From Streptomyces atratus (lineage in GTDB: Bacteria; Actinomycetota; Actinomycetes; Streptomycetales; Streptomycetaceae): a stretch of DNA of 64,000 nucleotides. The position numbers were made by a program, and so were the translations under genes. Positions 34,552 to 43,709 of the stretch are shown here, in pieces. The notes beneath the pieces were generated by a model, which worked only from the letters and a program-made list of their open reading frames with translations, did not search any database and was not told where the DNA came from. Positions within the stretch are counted from its first letter, which is position 1, and each line of letters opens with the position of its first letter. The stretch covers positions 186,001 through 250,000 of the forward strand of contig NZ_BMRN01000005.1 of NCBI RefSeq assembly GCF_014648655.1. The letters are read 5' to 3'.

Positions 34552-35223
34552 GTGGCTATCCGCGTCCTACTGGTCGATGACCAACCACTGCTGCGCACCG
34601 GCTTCCGGATGATTCTGGAGGCGGAGGGGGATCTCGCGGTGGTGGGCGAGGCCGGTGACGGCCTCCAGGCTCTCGACCAGGTGCGGGCGCTGCAGCCCGA
34701 TGTGGTGCTGATGGACATCCGTATGCCCCGGATGGACGGCGTCGAGGCGACGCGTCAGATCACCGGTCCCGGCCGGGACGGTCCGGCGAAGGTGCTGGTG
34801 CTGACCACGTTCGATCTCGACGAGTATGTGGTGGAGGCGCTGCGCGCCGGTGCCAGCGGCTTCCTGTTGAAGGACGCTCCGGCCAATGAGCTGGTGCAGG
34901 CCATCCGCGTGGTCGCCGCGGGCGAGGCGATGCTCGCTCCGAGCATCACCCGCAGGCTGCTCGACAAGTACGCGGACCACCTGCCGTCCGGCGAGGAGCC
35001 GGTGCCCGACACCCTGCACACGCTGACGGACCGTGAGGTCGAGGTGCTGAAGCTGGTGGCGCGCGGTCTGTCGAATGCGGAGATCGCCGCGGATCTTTTC
35101 GTCAGTGAGACCACGGTCAAGACGCATGTCGGCCATGTGCTGACCAAGCTCGGTCTGCGCGACCGGGTGCAGGCGGCCGTGTACGCGTACGAAAGCGGCC
35201 TGGTGCGCCCCGGCGCCCAGTGA
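34552..35223 (+). CDS. NarL/LuxR-type response regulator (orphan)
   Basis: A 223-residue two-component regulator. The receiver domain (about 1-120) has DD at 10-11, the phospho-acceptor in DVVLMDIRMP, a conserved T and the KDAPANEL lysine. The C-terminal LuxR-type helix-turn-helix (about 155-215) reads LTDREVEVLKLVARGLSNAEIAADLFVSETTVKTHV. Start is GTG 34552 with AAGGAGACC upstream. It follows the nuclease after 9 bp and may be co-expressed. No histidine kinase is visible nearby, so its sensor must be elsewhere. Confidence 0.92.
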   Translation: MAIRVLLVDDQPLLRTGFRMILEAEGDLAVVGEAGDGLQALDQVRALQPDVVLMDIRMPRMDGVEATRQITGPGRDGPAKVLVLTTFDLDEYVVEALRAGASGFLLKDAPANELVQAIRVVAAGEAMLAPSITRRLLDKYADHLPSGEEPVPDTLHTLTDREVEVLKLVARGLSNAEIAADLFVSETTVKTHVGHVLTKLGLRDRVQAAVYAYESGLVRPGAQ

Positions 35224-35262
35224 GCGGACCAGCTCGCGGACCGGGAAGCGGCCCTGCACACG

Positions 35263-35296
35263 ACGACGCCCCGGCCGGGTTCGGCCGGGGCGTCGT
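35263..35296. terminator. Bidirectional terminator between response regulator and SBP genes
   Basis: A perfect 15-bp stem (ACGACGCCCCGGCCG and its complement) with a 4-base loop, between the two convergent genes. Confidence 0.75.
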
Positions 35297-35302
35297 CCGT
35301 GC

Positions 35303-36907
35303 TCAGACGGTGCCCTTCCCCAGCTCCCAGAGCTGGAGGTCGGCGGAGGAGTTGACCGCCCACTCGACGCCGGTGAGGTCTTCGCGGGAGGCGGCGTACT
35401 GCTTGCCCTGCCAGATCGGCAGTACGGGGACGTCGTTGGCGACGATGTCCTGGAGCTGCTGGAAGGTCTTGACCGAGGCGCTGCGGTCGGTCTCGCGGCG
35501 GGACTGCGGAATGAGCGTCTTCTGGGCCGGGGTCGACTTGTAGGGCGAGTTGAGGAAGTTGTTCTTGTCGAGGAACGGCGCCATGAAGTTGTCGGGGTCC
35601 GGGAAGTCGGGGAACCAGCCCATGCCGTAGACGGCGTAGTCGCCGCGCAGCTGTGCCGGGCGGTACTTCGCCCAGGGGGCTCCCTGGACGGTGACGTCGA
35701 ACAGTCCGGTGTCGTTGAGCTGCTTCTTCAGGGTTCCGAACTCGGCGGCGGTGCCGGCCCCGACACGGTCGGTCGGATAGTGGAGCGTGAGCTTCACCGG
35801 GGTGTCGACGCGTGCGGCGTTCAGGATCGCCGCAGCCTTCGTGGTGCTGGGTTCGCTGTACTTGTTGTAGAACGAGTTGGCGTGCGCGGTGATGCCGGAC
35901 GGGATCAGCGAGTACAGCGGCTCGGCCGTGGTGCCGTACACCTTGCCCGCGATTTCACCGCGGTCGATGACCTGGGCCATGGCCTGGCGGACGGCCTTGT
36001 TCTTCACGGCCGGGTCATTGGTGTTGAAGCCCAGAAAATGAATGGCGAGGCCGGGCATCTCGGTGAGCTTGATGCCGTCCCTGGGATTTTCGAGCATCTG
36101 CTGGGACTGCTCGGGCGACATGGTGCGGGTCATCATGTCGATCTTCTCGTTGTCGAGGGCCTTGCCCATGGCCGTCGGGTCAGGGAAGACGTCCAGCTCG
36201 ACCTTCTCGTTCCGTACCTTCAGATCCCCCTTGTAGTGGGGGTTCCTGGTGAAGAGCACCTTGACGACCTGGTTGTGCTCGACTTCCGGCTTCATGGTGT
36301 ACGGGCCGGAGCCGTCCACCTGGAATCCGGTACGCGCGGACTTCGCCGCGTACTTGCTCCGCGGCACGATCCCGGCGACCGGGGTGGCGAGCTTGTACGG
36401 GAACGTGGCGTCCGGCGCGCGCAGATGGAAGATGACCTCCCGCTCGCCCTGTGTCTCGATCGTGTCGATGTTGTCGAGCAGGGCGACGGGCCCGTTGGCG
36501 GCGTCGATGCGGATGACGCGGTCGATGGAGTACTTCACGTCATCGGCGGTCACGGCCTTGCCGTCGGCGAACTTCAGACCGCTGCGCAGCTTGCAGCGGT
36601 AGCTCTCGTTCTGCGTGTCCGTGAAGGTGCAGCTCTCCGCGGCTTCGGGCACCGGCTCGCCGCCGCCGCGCGGCACATGCACCAGGGTCTGCAGGGTCTG
36701 CCGGAGCACATTCCATACGCCGGCTTCGTAGCCGATGGCGGGGTCGAGCGGCGCGGGGTTGTCCTTGGAGGCGACGAACTGGTCCGTGGTGCCGACAACG
36801 ATGGCGGCCCTGCCATCGCTCTCGTCGCCGCCCGACGCGCCGCAGGCGGCGAGTGCGGGTGCGAGCAGGCCGACGACGGCCGGCAGCACCAGAGTCTTGC
36901 GGTTCAT
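35303..36907 (-). CDS. ABC transporter peptide-binding lipoprotein
   Basis: A 534-residue family-5 extracellular solute-binding protein (oligopeptide/dipeptide type). The lipobox LAACG places the lipid on Cys22; the mature part has PLDPAIGYEAGVWNVLRQTLQTL, KFADGKAVTADDVKYSIDRV, and the family's ALDNEKIDM and WFPDFPDPDNFM segments. Start is ATG 36907 with GAGGGAGAG upstream. There is no permease or ATPase gene next to it, so it must work with components encoded elsewhere. Transcription converges on the response regulator. Confidence 0.9.
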   Translation of the reverse strand: MNRKTLVLPAVVGLLAPALAACGASGGDESDGRAAIVVGTTDQFVASKDNPAPLDPAIGYEAGVWNVLRQTLQTLVHVPRGGGEPVPEAAESCTFTDTQNESYRCKLRSGLKFADGKAVTADDVKYSIDRVIRIDAANGPVALLDNIDTIETQGEREVIFHLRAPDATFPYKLATPVAGIVPRSKYAAKSARTGFQVDGSGPYTMKPEVEHNQVVKVLFTRNPHYKGDLKVRNEKVELDVFPDPTAMGKALDNEKIDMMTRTMSPEQSQQMLENPRDGIKLTEMPGLAIHFLGFNTNDPAVKNKAVRQAMAQVIDRGEIAGKVYGTTAEPLYSLIPSGITAHANSFYNKYSEPSTTKAAAILNAARVDTPVKLTLHYPTDRVGAGTAAEFGTLKKQLNDTGLFDVTVQGAPWAKYRPAQLRGDYAVYGMGWFPDFPDPDNFMAPFLDKNNFLNSPYKSTPAQKTLIPQSRRETDRSASVKTFQQLQDIVANDVPVLPIWQGKQYAASREDLTGVEWAVNSSADLQLWELGKGTV

Positions 36908-37273
36908 CTTGGACGCTCTCCCTCATCCGTGCATTGAGAAAGCGACATTAGTGGGCGCCGTCGGCAATGCCGGACCGGAGATGTCCCGATGCGTAATCAG
37001 ACGGTGATGGGAATTAGCGGCGAGCCGTCTTCCTCGACCGGGAAGGTTCCGCACAGGACCTCACTCATCATGACATTTCGACACACCAAAACGGACACCT
37101 CGGTGGATCTTGAAAAGCCTTCAGAGGTCATTCAGGTGATAAAGCTCACGCTCGGGGTTCTTTCTTCCCTCTGTCGCACGCCCGACTTGAACGCACTTAT
37201 GTACGACAGAAAATGCACCATCCGACGCCGAGAGTTTTTCGATTTATTCACAGAAACACTCTCGGTGTGCGGA
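36908..37273. other. 366-bp gap between SBP and HAD genes
   Basis: No credible gene is visible. The part from about 37070 to 37260 has markedly more A and T than the surroundings, with several short direct AT-rich tracts. The SBP ribosome site and probably its promoter (TAATGT at about 36949, minus strand) lie at the left end. A plus-strand open frame beginning here is not conserved-looking and runs through the HAD gene backwards, so it was left out. Confidence 0.6.
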
Positions 37274-37975
37274 TCACTGCAGTCCTGTGACCAGGCCCCG
37301 GAGAAATGCGAGATCGACTTCTTCGAGCGAACGTACGACCACTCGGCCGGAGGCAGGGGCGATCGGCGCGACGGACGGTACGGCGACCACCCGGCAGCCC
37401 GCGGCCTCCGCCGCGGCGACGCCTGTCGCGGTGTCCTCGATGACCGCGCAGAGCTCGGGGACCGCCCCGAAGCCGGACGCGGCGGTGAGATAGGGCTCCG
37501 GGTGCGGTTTGGTACGGGAGACCTCGTCGCCCGCGACGGTGAGGGCGAAGTGGTGGGCGCCCACCGAGTCCAGCACCCGGTCGATGATCCGCCGGTGCGA
37601 GGCGGAAACCAGGGCGGTGGGAATCTCGTGCCTGGCCAGCTCGGCCAGCAGCCGTGCCGCGCCCGGCATCAACGGCACCCCGCGGCCGATGCGCCTCTCG
37701 AAGCGGTCGTTGAGCAGCACGGTGAGTTCGGCGAGGGTGATGTCCGCGCCGGTGACATCCATGAGGTAGCCGGCGCTGCGGGTCATCGGCCCGCCGACCA
37801 CCACGTCCCGCCAGGCCTCGTCGAGCTGATGCCCGAGCTCGGCGAAGACCTCCACCTCGGCGTCCCACCAGAAGCCCTCGGTGTCGACGAGCGTGCCGTC
37901 CATGTCGAGCAGGACGGCCTGCAGAGCGGCGCCTTCGGCCGTGCGGGTCATGGACGCGGGAACCGTGCTGGTCAT
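37274..37975 (-). CDS. HAD-superfamily phosphatase/phosphoglucomutase-like hydrolase
   Basis: A 233-residue HAD hydrolase. Motif I DMDGTLVDTEGFW has both aspartates, the cap follows, motif II is in TALVSASHR, motif III has KPHPEPYL, and motif IV is EDTATGVAAAEAAG. This is the pattern of small-molecule phosphatases or beta-phosphoglucomutase-like enzymes. Start ATG 37975 has GGAAGG upstream. It lies downstream of metH beyond a hairpin, so it is probably separately expressed. Substrate unknown. Confidence 0.88.
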   Translation of the reverse strand: MTSTVPASMTRTAEGAALQAVLLDMDGTLVDTEGFWWDAEVEVFAELGHQLDEAWRDVVVGGPMTRSAGYLMDVTGADITLAELTVLLNDRFERRIGRGVPLMPGAARLLAELARHEIPTALVSASHRRIIDRVLDSVGAHHFALTVAGDEVSRTKPHPEPYLTAASGFGAVPELCAVIEDTATGVAAAEAAGCRVVAVPSVAPIAPASGRVVVRSLEEVDLAFLRGLVTGLQ

Positions 37976-38002
37976 CCGGCACACCTTCCGTGAGGGACGA
38001 GA

Positions 38003-38041
38003 AGGCCGGCCGCCATTTCCCGTGGGAAGGGCGACCGGCCT
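38003..38041 (-). terminator. Hairpin terminator after metH
   Basis: AGGCCGG and CCGGCCT flank an inner stem (CGCC with GGCG, and TTCCC with GGGAA) separated by small bulges, 55 bp beyond the metH stop on the minus strand. Confidence 0.6.
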
Positions 38042-38095
38042 GCACTGGACCGACCAGTCTACGACTTGTCCGGCAACCGCGCGCTGAACGGCGTC

Positions 38096-41000
38096 TTACC
38101 GCGCGTTGAAGTACTTCGCCTCCGGGTGGTGGATGACGATCGCATCGGTGGACTGCTCCGGGTGCAGCTGGAACTCCTCCGAGAGATGCACACCGATCCG
38201 CTCCGGCTGGAGCAGCTCGGCGATCTTCGCCCGGTCCTCCAGGTCGGGGCAGGCGCCGTAGCCGAGCGAGAAGCGCGCACCGCGGTACTTCAGCGCGAAC
38301 ATGTCCTCGACATCGGCGGGGTCCTCGCCGCCGAAGCCGAGCTCGAAACGGACCCGGGCGTGCCAGTACTCGGCGAGGGCCTCGGCGAGCTGGACGGAGA
38401 GACCGTGCAGCTCCAGGTAGTCACGGTAGGAATTGGCCTCGAAGAGCTTGGCGGTCTCGCCGCCGATCTTCGAGCCGACGGTGACGACCTGGAGGCCGAT
38501 CACATCCGTCTCGCCGGACTCCTCGGGGCGGAAGAAGTCCGCGAGGCAGAGGCGACGGCCGCGGCGCTGGCGCGGGAAGGTGAAGCGGGTGCGCTCGGAG
38601 CCGTCCTCGTGGAGCAGGATCAGGTCGTCGCCCTTGGAGACGCAGGGGAAGTAGCCGTAGACGACGGCGGCTTCCAGCAGGTTCTCCGTGTGGAGCTTGT
38701 CGAGCCAGCCGCGCAGGTGCGGGCGGCCCTCGGTCTCGACCAGCTCCTCGTACGTCGGTCCGTCACCGGCTCGGGCCTGCTTGAGGCCCCACTGGCCCTT
38801 GAAGAGCGCGCCCTCGTCCAGCCAGGACGCGTACTCCTTGAGCTGGATGCCCTTGACGACCCGGGTGCCCCAGAACGGCGGTGCGGGGACCGGGTTGTCG
38901 ACGGCGACGTCGGAGCGGACGCCCTCCTCGGGCTCGTCGACCTCCAGGACCACCGTGTCTCGCTTGGGGACGCGGCGCTGCTTGAGTTCGGGGAGGGTGG
39001 CGCCGGGGACGCCACGCTTGACCGCGATGAGGGCGTCCATCAGGCGCAGCCCCTCGAACGCGTCACGGGCGTAGCGGACCTCGCCCTCGTAGATCTCGTG
39101 GAGGTCCTGCTCGACATAGGCCCGGGTGAGGGCCGCGCCGCCGAGGATCACCGGGAAGTCGGCGGCCAGCTTGCGCTGGTTCAGCTCCTCCAGGTTCTCC
39201 TTCATGATCACGGTGGACTTCACCAGGAGGCCGGACATTCCGATGACGTCGGCGCGGTGCTCCTCGGCGGCCTCCAGGATCGCGGAGACGGGCTGCTTGA
39301 TACCGAGGTTCACGACGTTGTAGCCGTTGTTGGACAGGATGATGTCGACGAGGTTCTTGCCGATGTCATGGACGTCGCCGCGGACCGTGGCCAGGACGAT
39401 GGTGCCCTTGCCCTCGGCGTCGGACTTCTCCATGTGCGGTTCCAGATAGGCGACCGCGGTCTTCATGACCTCGGCGGACTGGAGCACGAACGGCAGCTGC
39501 ATCTGGCCGGAGCCGAAGAGCTCACCGACGACCTTCATGCCTTCGAGCAGCGTGTCGTTGACGATGTCGAGGGCCGGGCGGGTCTGCAGGGCCTCGTCGA
39601 GGTCGGTCTCCAGGCCGTTCTTCTCACCGTCGATGATGCGGCGCTGAAGGCGCTCGTCGAGCGGCAGGGCGAGGAGTTCCTCGGCCTTGCCCGCCTTCAT
39701 GGACTTCATGTTGACGCCCTCGAAGAGCTCCATGAGCTTCTGGAGGGGGTCGTAGCCCTCTGCGCGGCGGTCGTAGATGAGGTCGAGCGCGACCTTGACC
39801 TGCTCCTCCTCGAGGCGTGCGATCGGCAGGATCTTGGAGGCGTGCACGATGGCCGAGTCGAGTCCGGCCTTGACGCACTCGTCGAGGAAGACGGAGTTCA
39901 GCACGACGCGGGCGGCCGGGTTGAGGCCGAAGGAGATGTTGGACAGGCCCAGCGTGGTCTGGACGTCGGGGTGGCGCTTCTTCAGTTCGCGGATGGCCCC
40001 GATGGTGGCGATGCCGTCGCCCCGGGATTCCTCCTGACCGGTGCAGATGGTGAAGGTCAGGGTGTCGACGAGGATGTCCGACTCCTTGATGCCCCAGTTG
40101 CCCGTCAGGTCCTCGATGAGCCGCTCGGCGACGGCGACCTTGTGCTCGACGGTACGGGCCTGGCCCTCCTCGTCGATGGTCAGGGCGATCAGCGCGGCGC
40201 CGTGCTCGACGGCCAGCGCGGTGACCTTGGCGAAGCGGGACTCGGGTCCGTCGCCGTCCTCGTAGTTGACGGAGTTGAGGACGGCACGGCCGCCGAGCTT
40301 CTCCAGACCGGCCCGCAGGACGGGCAGTTCGGTGGAGTCGAGCACGATCGGGAGGGTGGAGGCGGTGGCGAAGCGGCCGGCCAGCTCCGCCATGTCCGCC
40401 ACACCGTCGCGGCCCACGTAGTCGACACAGAGGTCGAGCATGTGGGCGCCCTCGCGGATCTGGTCGCGGGCCATCTCCACGCAGTCGTCCCAGCGGGCCT
40501 CCAGCATGGCCTCGCGGAACTTCTTCGACCCGTTGGCGTTCGTGCGCTCGCCGATCGCGAGGTACGAGGTGTCCTGGCGGAACGGGACGGTCTGGTAGAG
40601 GGACGCGGCGCCCGGCTCGGGGTGCGGGGTGCGGGGAGTGACGGCGACGCCGCGGACCCGCTCGACAACCTGACGCAGGTGCTCCGGGGTCGTACCGCAG
40701 CAGCCGCCGACCAGCGAGAGGCTGTACTCGCGTACGAAGGTCTCCTGGGCGTCGGCCAGCTCGGCCGGGGACAGCGGGTAGTGCGCGCCGTCCTTGCCGA
40801 GCACGGGAAGGCCGGCGTTGGGCATGCAGGAGAGCGGGATGCCCGAGTGGCGGGCCAGGTAGCGCAGGTGCTCGCTCATCTCGGCGGGGCCGGTGGCGCA
40901 GTTCAGGCCGATGAGGTCGATGCCGAGCGGTTCCAGGGCGGTGAGCGCCGCGCCGATCTCGGAGCCGAGCAGCATCGTGCCGGTCGTCTCCACGGTGACG

Positions 41001-41608
41001 GAGCAGATCACCGGAAGATTGGCACCGGTGGCCTCCAGGGCGCGGCGGGCGCCGATGATGGAGGCCTTGGTCTGCAGGAGGTCCTGGGTGGTCTCGATCA
41101 GGAGGGCGTCGGCGCCGCCGGCGATCATGCCCTCGGCGTTCTGCTGGTAGGCGTCGCGGAGCTTGGGGTACGGGGCGTGGCCCAGCGTGGGCAGTTTCGT
41201 GCCCGGGCCCATGGAGCCGAGGACCCAGCGCTGCTGTCCGGTGGAGGCGGTGAACTCGTCGGCGACCTCGCGGGCGATGCGCGCGCCTGACTCGGAGAGC
41301 TCGAAGACCCGCTCGGCGATGTCGTACTCGCCCAGGGCCGCCAGGTTGGCGCCGAAGGTGTTCGTCTCGACGCAGTCCACGCCGACGGCGAAGTACTCCT
41401 GGTGCACGGAGCGCACGATGTCGGGGCGCGTGACGTTCAGGATCTCGTTGCAGCCTTCGAGGTTCTGAAAGTCCTCGAGGGTGGGGTCCTGTGCCTGGAG
41501 CATGGTGCCCATGGCACCGTCGGCCACCACCACCCGGGTGGCAAGTGCCTCGCGGAGGGCTTCGGCTCGGTTCCGGCTGTCGGCGGAAGGGGTCGGCGAC
41601 GAGGCCAT
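38096..41608 (-). CDS. metH: Cobalamin-dependent methionine synthase
   Basis: A 1170-residue modular enzyme that moves a methyl group from methyltetrahydrofolate to homocysteine through cobalamin. Modules in order: homocysteine domain (about 10-330, zinc cysteines in the GGCCGT segment and earlier), pterin domain (about 350-610), cobalamin cap and binding domain (about 640-880, DVHDIGKNL with the histidine that binds cobalt) and the SAM-binding activation domain (about 900-1170, ending PEAKYFNAR-like). Close to the usual 1200 residues. Start ATG 41608 with GGGAG upstream. No B12 riboswitch motif was recognised in the 239-bp upstream gap. Confidence 0.96.
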   Translation of the reverse strand: MASSPTPSADSRNRAEALREALATRVVVADGAMGTMLQAQDPTLEDFQNLEGCNEILNVTRPDIVRSVHQEYFAVGVDCVETNTFGANLAALGEYDIAERVFELSESGARIAREVADEFTASTGQQRWVLGSMGPGTKLPTLGHAPYPKLRDAYQQNAEGMIAGGADALLIETTQDLLQTKASIIGARRALEATGANLPVICSVTVETTGTMLLGSEIGAALTALEPLGIDLIGLNCATGPAEMSEHLRYLARHSGIPLSCMPNAGLPVLGKDGAHYPLSPAELADAQETFVREYSLSLVGGCCGTTPEHLRQVVERVRGVAVTPRTPHPEPGAASLYQTVPFRQDTSYLAIGERTNANGSKKFREAMLEARWDDCVEMARDQIREGAHMLDLCVDYVGRDGVADMAELAGRFATASTLPIVLDSTELPVLRAGLEKLGGRAVLNSVNYEDGDGPESRFAKVTALAVEHGAALIALTIDEEGQARTVEHKVAVAERLIEDLTGNWGIKESDILVDTLTFTICTGQEESRGDGIATIGAIRELKKRHPDVQTTLGLSNISFGLNPAARVVLNSVFLDECVKAGLDSAIVHASKILPIARLEEEQVKVALDLIYDRRAEGYDPLQKLMELFEGVNMKSMKAGKAEELLALPLDERLQRRIIDGEKNGLETDLDEALQTRPALDIVNDTLLEGMKVVGELFGSGQMQLPFVLQSAEVMKTAVAYLEPHMEKSDAEGKGTIVLATVRGDVHDIGKNLVDIILSNNGYNVVNLGIKQPVSAILEAAEEHRADVIGMSGLLVKSTVIMKENLEELNQRKLAADFPVILGGAALTRAYVEQDLHEIYEGEVRYARDAFEGLRLMDALIAVKRGVPGATLPELKQRRVPKRDTVVLEVDEPEEGVRSDVAVDNPVPAPPFWGTRVVKGIQLKEYASWLDEGALFKGQWGLKQARAGDGPTYEELVETEGRPHLRGWLDKLHTENLLEAAVVYGYFPCVSKGDDLILLHEDGSERTRFTFPRQRRGRRLCLADFFRPEESGETDVIGLQVVTVGSKIGGETAKLFEANSYRDYLELHGLSVQLAEALAEYWHARVRFELGFGGEDPADVEDMFALKYRGARFSLGYGACPDLEDRAKIAELLQPERIGVHLSEEFQLHPEQSTDAIVIHHPEAKYFNAR

Positions 41609-41808
41609 GGATGTACTCCCTGGGATGCGACGGCTGTCGGCTTTGCGTCTTCGGCGGAAGGCGCACCACGCCAGCGTAGCCGGGCGACGCCCGGGGCCGT
41701 CACTCCGTCCCACGGAACGGACGGCATGCTGTGCCGGGAGATGTCCGGATCGGAGTGGTGCGGCAGTTTTCCTGCGGGATCGAGCACAGGTCGGCATCGA
41801 CCGATAGT

Positions 41809-41825
41809 GTTCAGCATTGTCGAAC
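41809..41825 (+). promoter_or_regulatory. GylR-like operator before gylR
   Basis: GTTCAGCATTGTCGAAC: outer arms GTTC and GAAC are symmetric. The core GCATTGTCGAAC recurs exactly before glpF at 42724-42735, consistent with one regulator binding both. Confidence 0.55.
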
Positions 41826-41847
41826 CACAGTGGAGGAGTACGGCGCG

Positions 41848-42612
41848 ATGGCCAAGAACATCCAGTCGCTGGAGCGGGCGGCGGCGATGCTGCGCCTGCT
41901 GGCAGGCGGCGAGCGTCGGCTGGGGCTGTCCGACATCGCCTCTTCACTGGGCCTGGCCAAGGGCACCGCGCACGGCATCCTGCGCACGCTCCAGCACGAG
42001 GGCTTCGTCGAGCAGGACGCGGTGTCCGGCCGCTATCAGCTGGGCGCCGAGCTGCTGCGTCTGGGCAACAGCTATCTGGACGTCCACGAGCTGCGGGCCC
42101 GCGCGCTCGTCTGGACGGACGACCTGGCCCGCTCCAGCGGCGAGAGCGCCCATCTGGGGGTCCTGCACCAACAGGGCGTCCTCATCGTCCACCACGTCTT
42201 CCGGCCCGACGACAGCCGGCAGGTCTTGGAGGTGGGGGCCATGCAGCCACTGCACTCCACGGCCCTGGGCAAGGTGCTCTCGGCGTACGACCCAGTGGCG
42301 CACACCGAGGCCCTGGAGGCCGAGCGGAGGTCTTTCACCCCGCGCACCGTCACCGATCCGGAGGAGTTCGAGACGATGCTCGACCTGATCCGGGCCCGCG
42401 GCTGGGCGGCCGATGTGGAGGAGACCTGGGAGGGCGTCGCCGCGGTGGCCGCCCCGATCCACGACCGGCGGCGGATGCCGGTCGGCGCGGTGGCCGTGAC
42501 CGGCGCGGTGGAGCGGGTCTGCGCGGACGGGGAACTGCGCCCCGAGCTGATCGCCGCAGTGCGGGACTGCGCCCGCGCGGTCTCCAGGGATCTGGGCGCC
42601 CGGCCCTTCTGA
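41848..42612 (+). CDS. gylR: Glycerol operon regulator, IclR family
   Basis: A 254-residue IclR-type repressor. The winged helix (about 1-65) reads IQSLERAAAMLRLLAGGERRLGLSDIASSLGLAKGTAHGILRTL, and the effector domain (about 80-250) has HHVFRPDDSRQVLEVGAMQPLHSTALGKVLSAY. Start ATG 41848 follows GGAGGAG; the longer frame from 41731 is not needed. It precedes glpF-glpK-glpD in the order known for the Streptomyces gyl operon, whose repressor GylR senses glycerol 3-phosphate. A hairpin separates it from glpF. Confidence 0.92.
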   Translation: MAKNIQSLERAAAMLRLLAGGERRLGLSDIASSLGLAKGTAHGILRTLQHEGFVEQDAVSGRYQLGAELLRLGNSYLDVHELRARALVWTDDLARSSGESAHLGVLHQQGVLIVHHVFRPDDSRQVLEVGAMQPLHSTALGKVLSAYDPVAHTEALEAERRSFTPRTVTDPEEFETMLDLIRARGWAADVEETWEGVAAVAAPIHDRRRMPVGAVAVTGAVERVCADGELRPELIAAVRDCARAVSRDLGARPF

Positions 42613-42626
42613 CCGCCGCAGCCGGT

Positions 42627-42657
42627 GATCGTTACCGACGAGCCGTCGGTAACGATC
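42627..42657 (+). terminator. Terminator between gylR and glpF
   Basis: A perfect 14-bp stem, GATCGTTACCGACG and its complement, with a 3-base loop, 14 bp after the gylR stop. It probably ends the gylR transcript before the operon promoter. Confidence 0.75.
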
Positions 42658-42703
42658 GAGTTATAGGCCACACAACCCTTGACGCCTGATTCACCTGGGG
42701 GAA

Positions 42704-42735
42704 GCATTGCCGTTCACCGGTCGGCATTGTCGAAC
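42704..42735 (+). promoter_or_regulatory. GylR-like operator sites before glpF
   Basis: Two imperfect direct repeats, GCATTGCCGTTC (42704-42715) and GCATTGTCGAAC (42724-42735), 20 bp apart, on one helical face. The second is identical to the core before gylR. A TTGACG box at 42679-42684 may be the -35 element. Confidence 0.55.
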
Positions 42736-42861
42736 AGCTAACGGAATTTCGCGTTAAGGTGTGACAGCGCCAAGGACCGGAAAACGCCCTCACATGAGGG
42801 CGCGGACCACCGGAGGGACCCGGGGTTCGGCTTCCCTGGACGAAGGACAAAGGAGTCGCGG

Positions 42862-43653
42862 GTGTCCAGCTCCGACATCTTCATCGGCGAGACCATAGGT
42901 ACCGCCGTACTCATCCTGCTCGGCGGCGGTGTCTGTGCCGCCGTCACGCTCAAGCGCTCCAAGGCGCAGAACGCCGGCTGGCTCGCCATCACCTTCGGGT
43001 GGGGTTTCGCCGTGCTGACCGGCGCATATCTGGCCGGTGGCGTTTCCGGCGCGCATCTCAATCCGGCGGTCACGATCGGTCTCGCGATCGAGGGCGGCAC
43101 CAAGTGGGGCGACGTACCGCTGTACCTCGGCTCCCAGCTGCTCGGCGCGATGATCGGCGCGGTGCTGGTCTGGCTGACGTACTACGGGCAGTTCCGGGCG
43201 CATCTCACCGATCCGGAGATCCTGGGCGCCCAGTCGGGTGAAGAGGGCCTGGTCGACAAGGCCGCCGCCCCGAAGGCGGGCCCGGTGCTGGGCATCTTCT
43301 CCACCGGCCCCGAGATCCGGCACGCGGTGCAGAACCTCGTCACCGAAATCATCGCCACCGTGGTACTCGTGCTGGCGATCCTCACCCAGGGCCTCAACAA
43401 CGAGGGCAACGGCCTGGGCACGCTCGGCGCACTGGTCACCGCTCTGGTCGTCGTCGGTATCGGTCTCTCCCTCGGCGGGCCGACGGGTTACGCAATCAAC
43501 CCGGTTCGCGACCTCGGTCCGCGTATCGTGCACGCGCTGCTGCCGCTGCCGAACAAGGGCGGCTCCGACTGGGGCTACGCATGGATCCCGGTCGTCGGAC
43601 CGCTCATCGGCGGCGCGATCGCGGGCGGGCTCTACAACGTCGCCTTCGCCTGA
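42862..43653 (+). CDS. glpF: Glycerol facilitator (aquaglyceroporin)
   Basis: A 263-residue major intrinsic protein that lets glycerol pass the membrane. Six helices and two half-helices are seen, with NPA at 67-69 (GAHLNPAVT) and NPV at 213-215 (NPVRD); the aspartate after the second motif is typical of glycerol rather than water channels. A hydrophilic loop of about 40 residues separates helices 3 and 4. Start GTG 42862 has AAAGGAG upstream. glpK follows 56 bp later. Confidence 0.93.
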   Translation: MSSSDIFIGETIGTAVLILLGGGVCAAVTLKRSKAQNAGWLAITFGWGFAVLTGAYLAGGVSGAHLNPAVTIGLAIEGGTKWGDVPLYLGSQLLGAMIGAVLVWLTYYGQFRAHLTDPEILGAQSGEEGLVDKAAAPKAGPVLGIFSTGPEIRHAVQNLVTEIIATVVLVLAILTQGLNNEGNGLGTLGALVTALVVVGIGLSLGGPTGYAINPVRDLGPRIVHALLPLPNKGGSDWGYAWIPVVGPLIGGAIAGGLYNVAFA

Positions 43654-43709
43654 GCCGCGGCGCACAGAGCCGTAACCCTCAAGACCACACAGACTTCCGG
43701 GAGCACACC

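Noticed and set aside
37000-37270. Possible small gene in the AT-richer gap (frame from 36989)
   Set aside because: No ribosome site, no recognisable domain, and the frame continues as antisense of the HAD gene.
38066-41290. 1074-codon plus-strand open frame opposite metH
   Set aside because: It is the antisense of metH; long antisense frames are expected in high-GC DNA and its product shows no domain.
41609-41808. B12 or SAM riboswitch before metH
   Set aside because: No conserved B12-box or SAM-riboswitch core was recognised; only ordinary leader sequence is seen.
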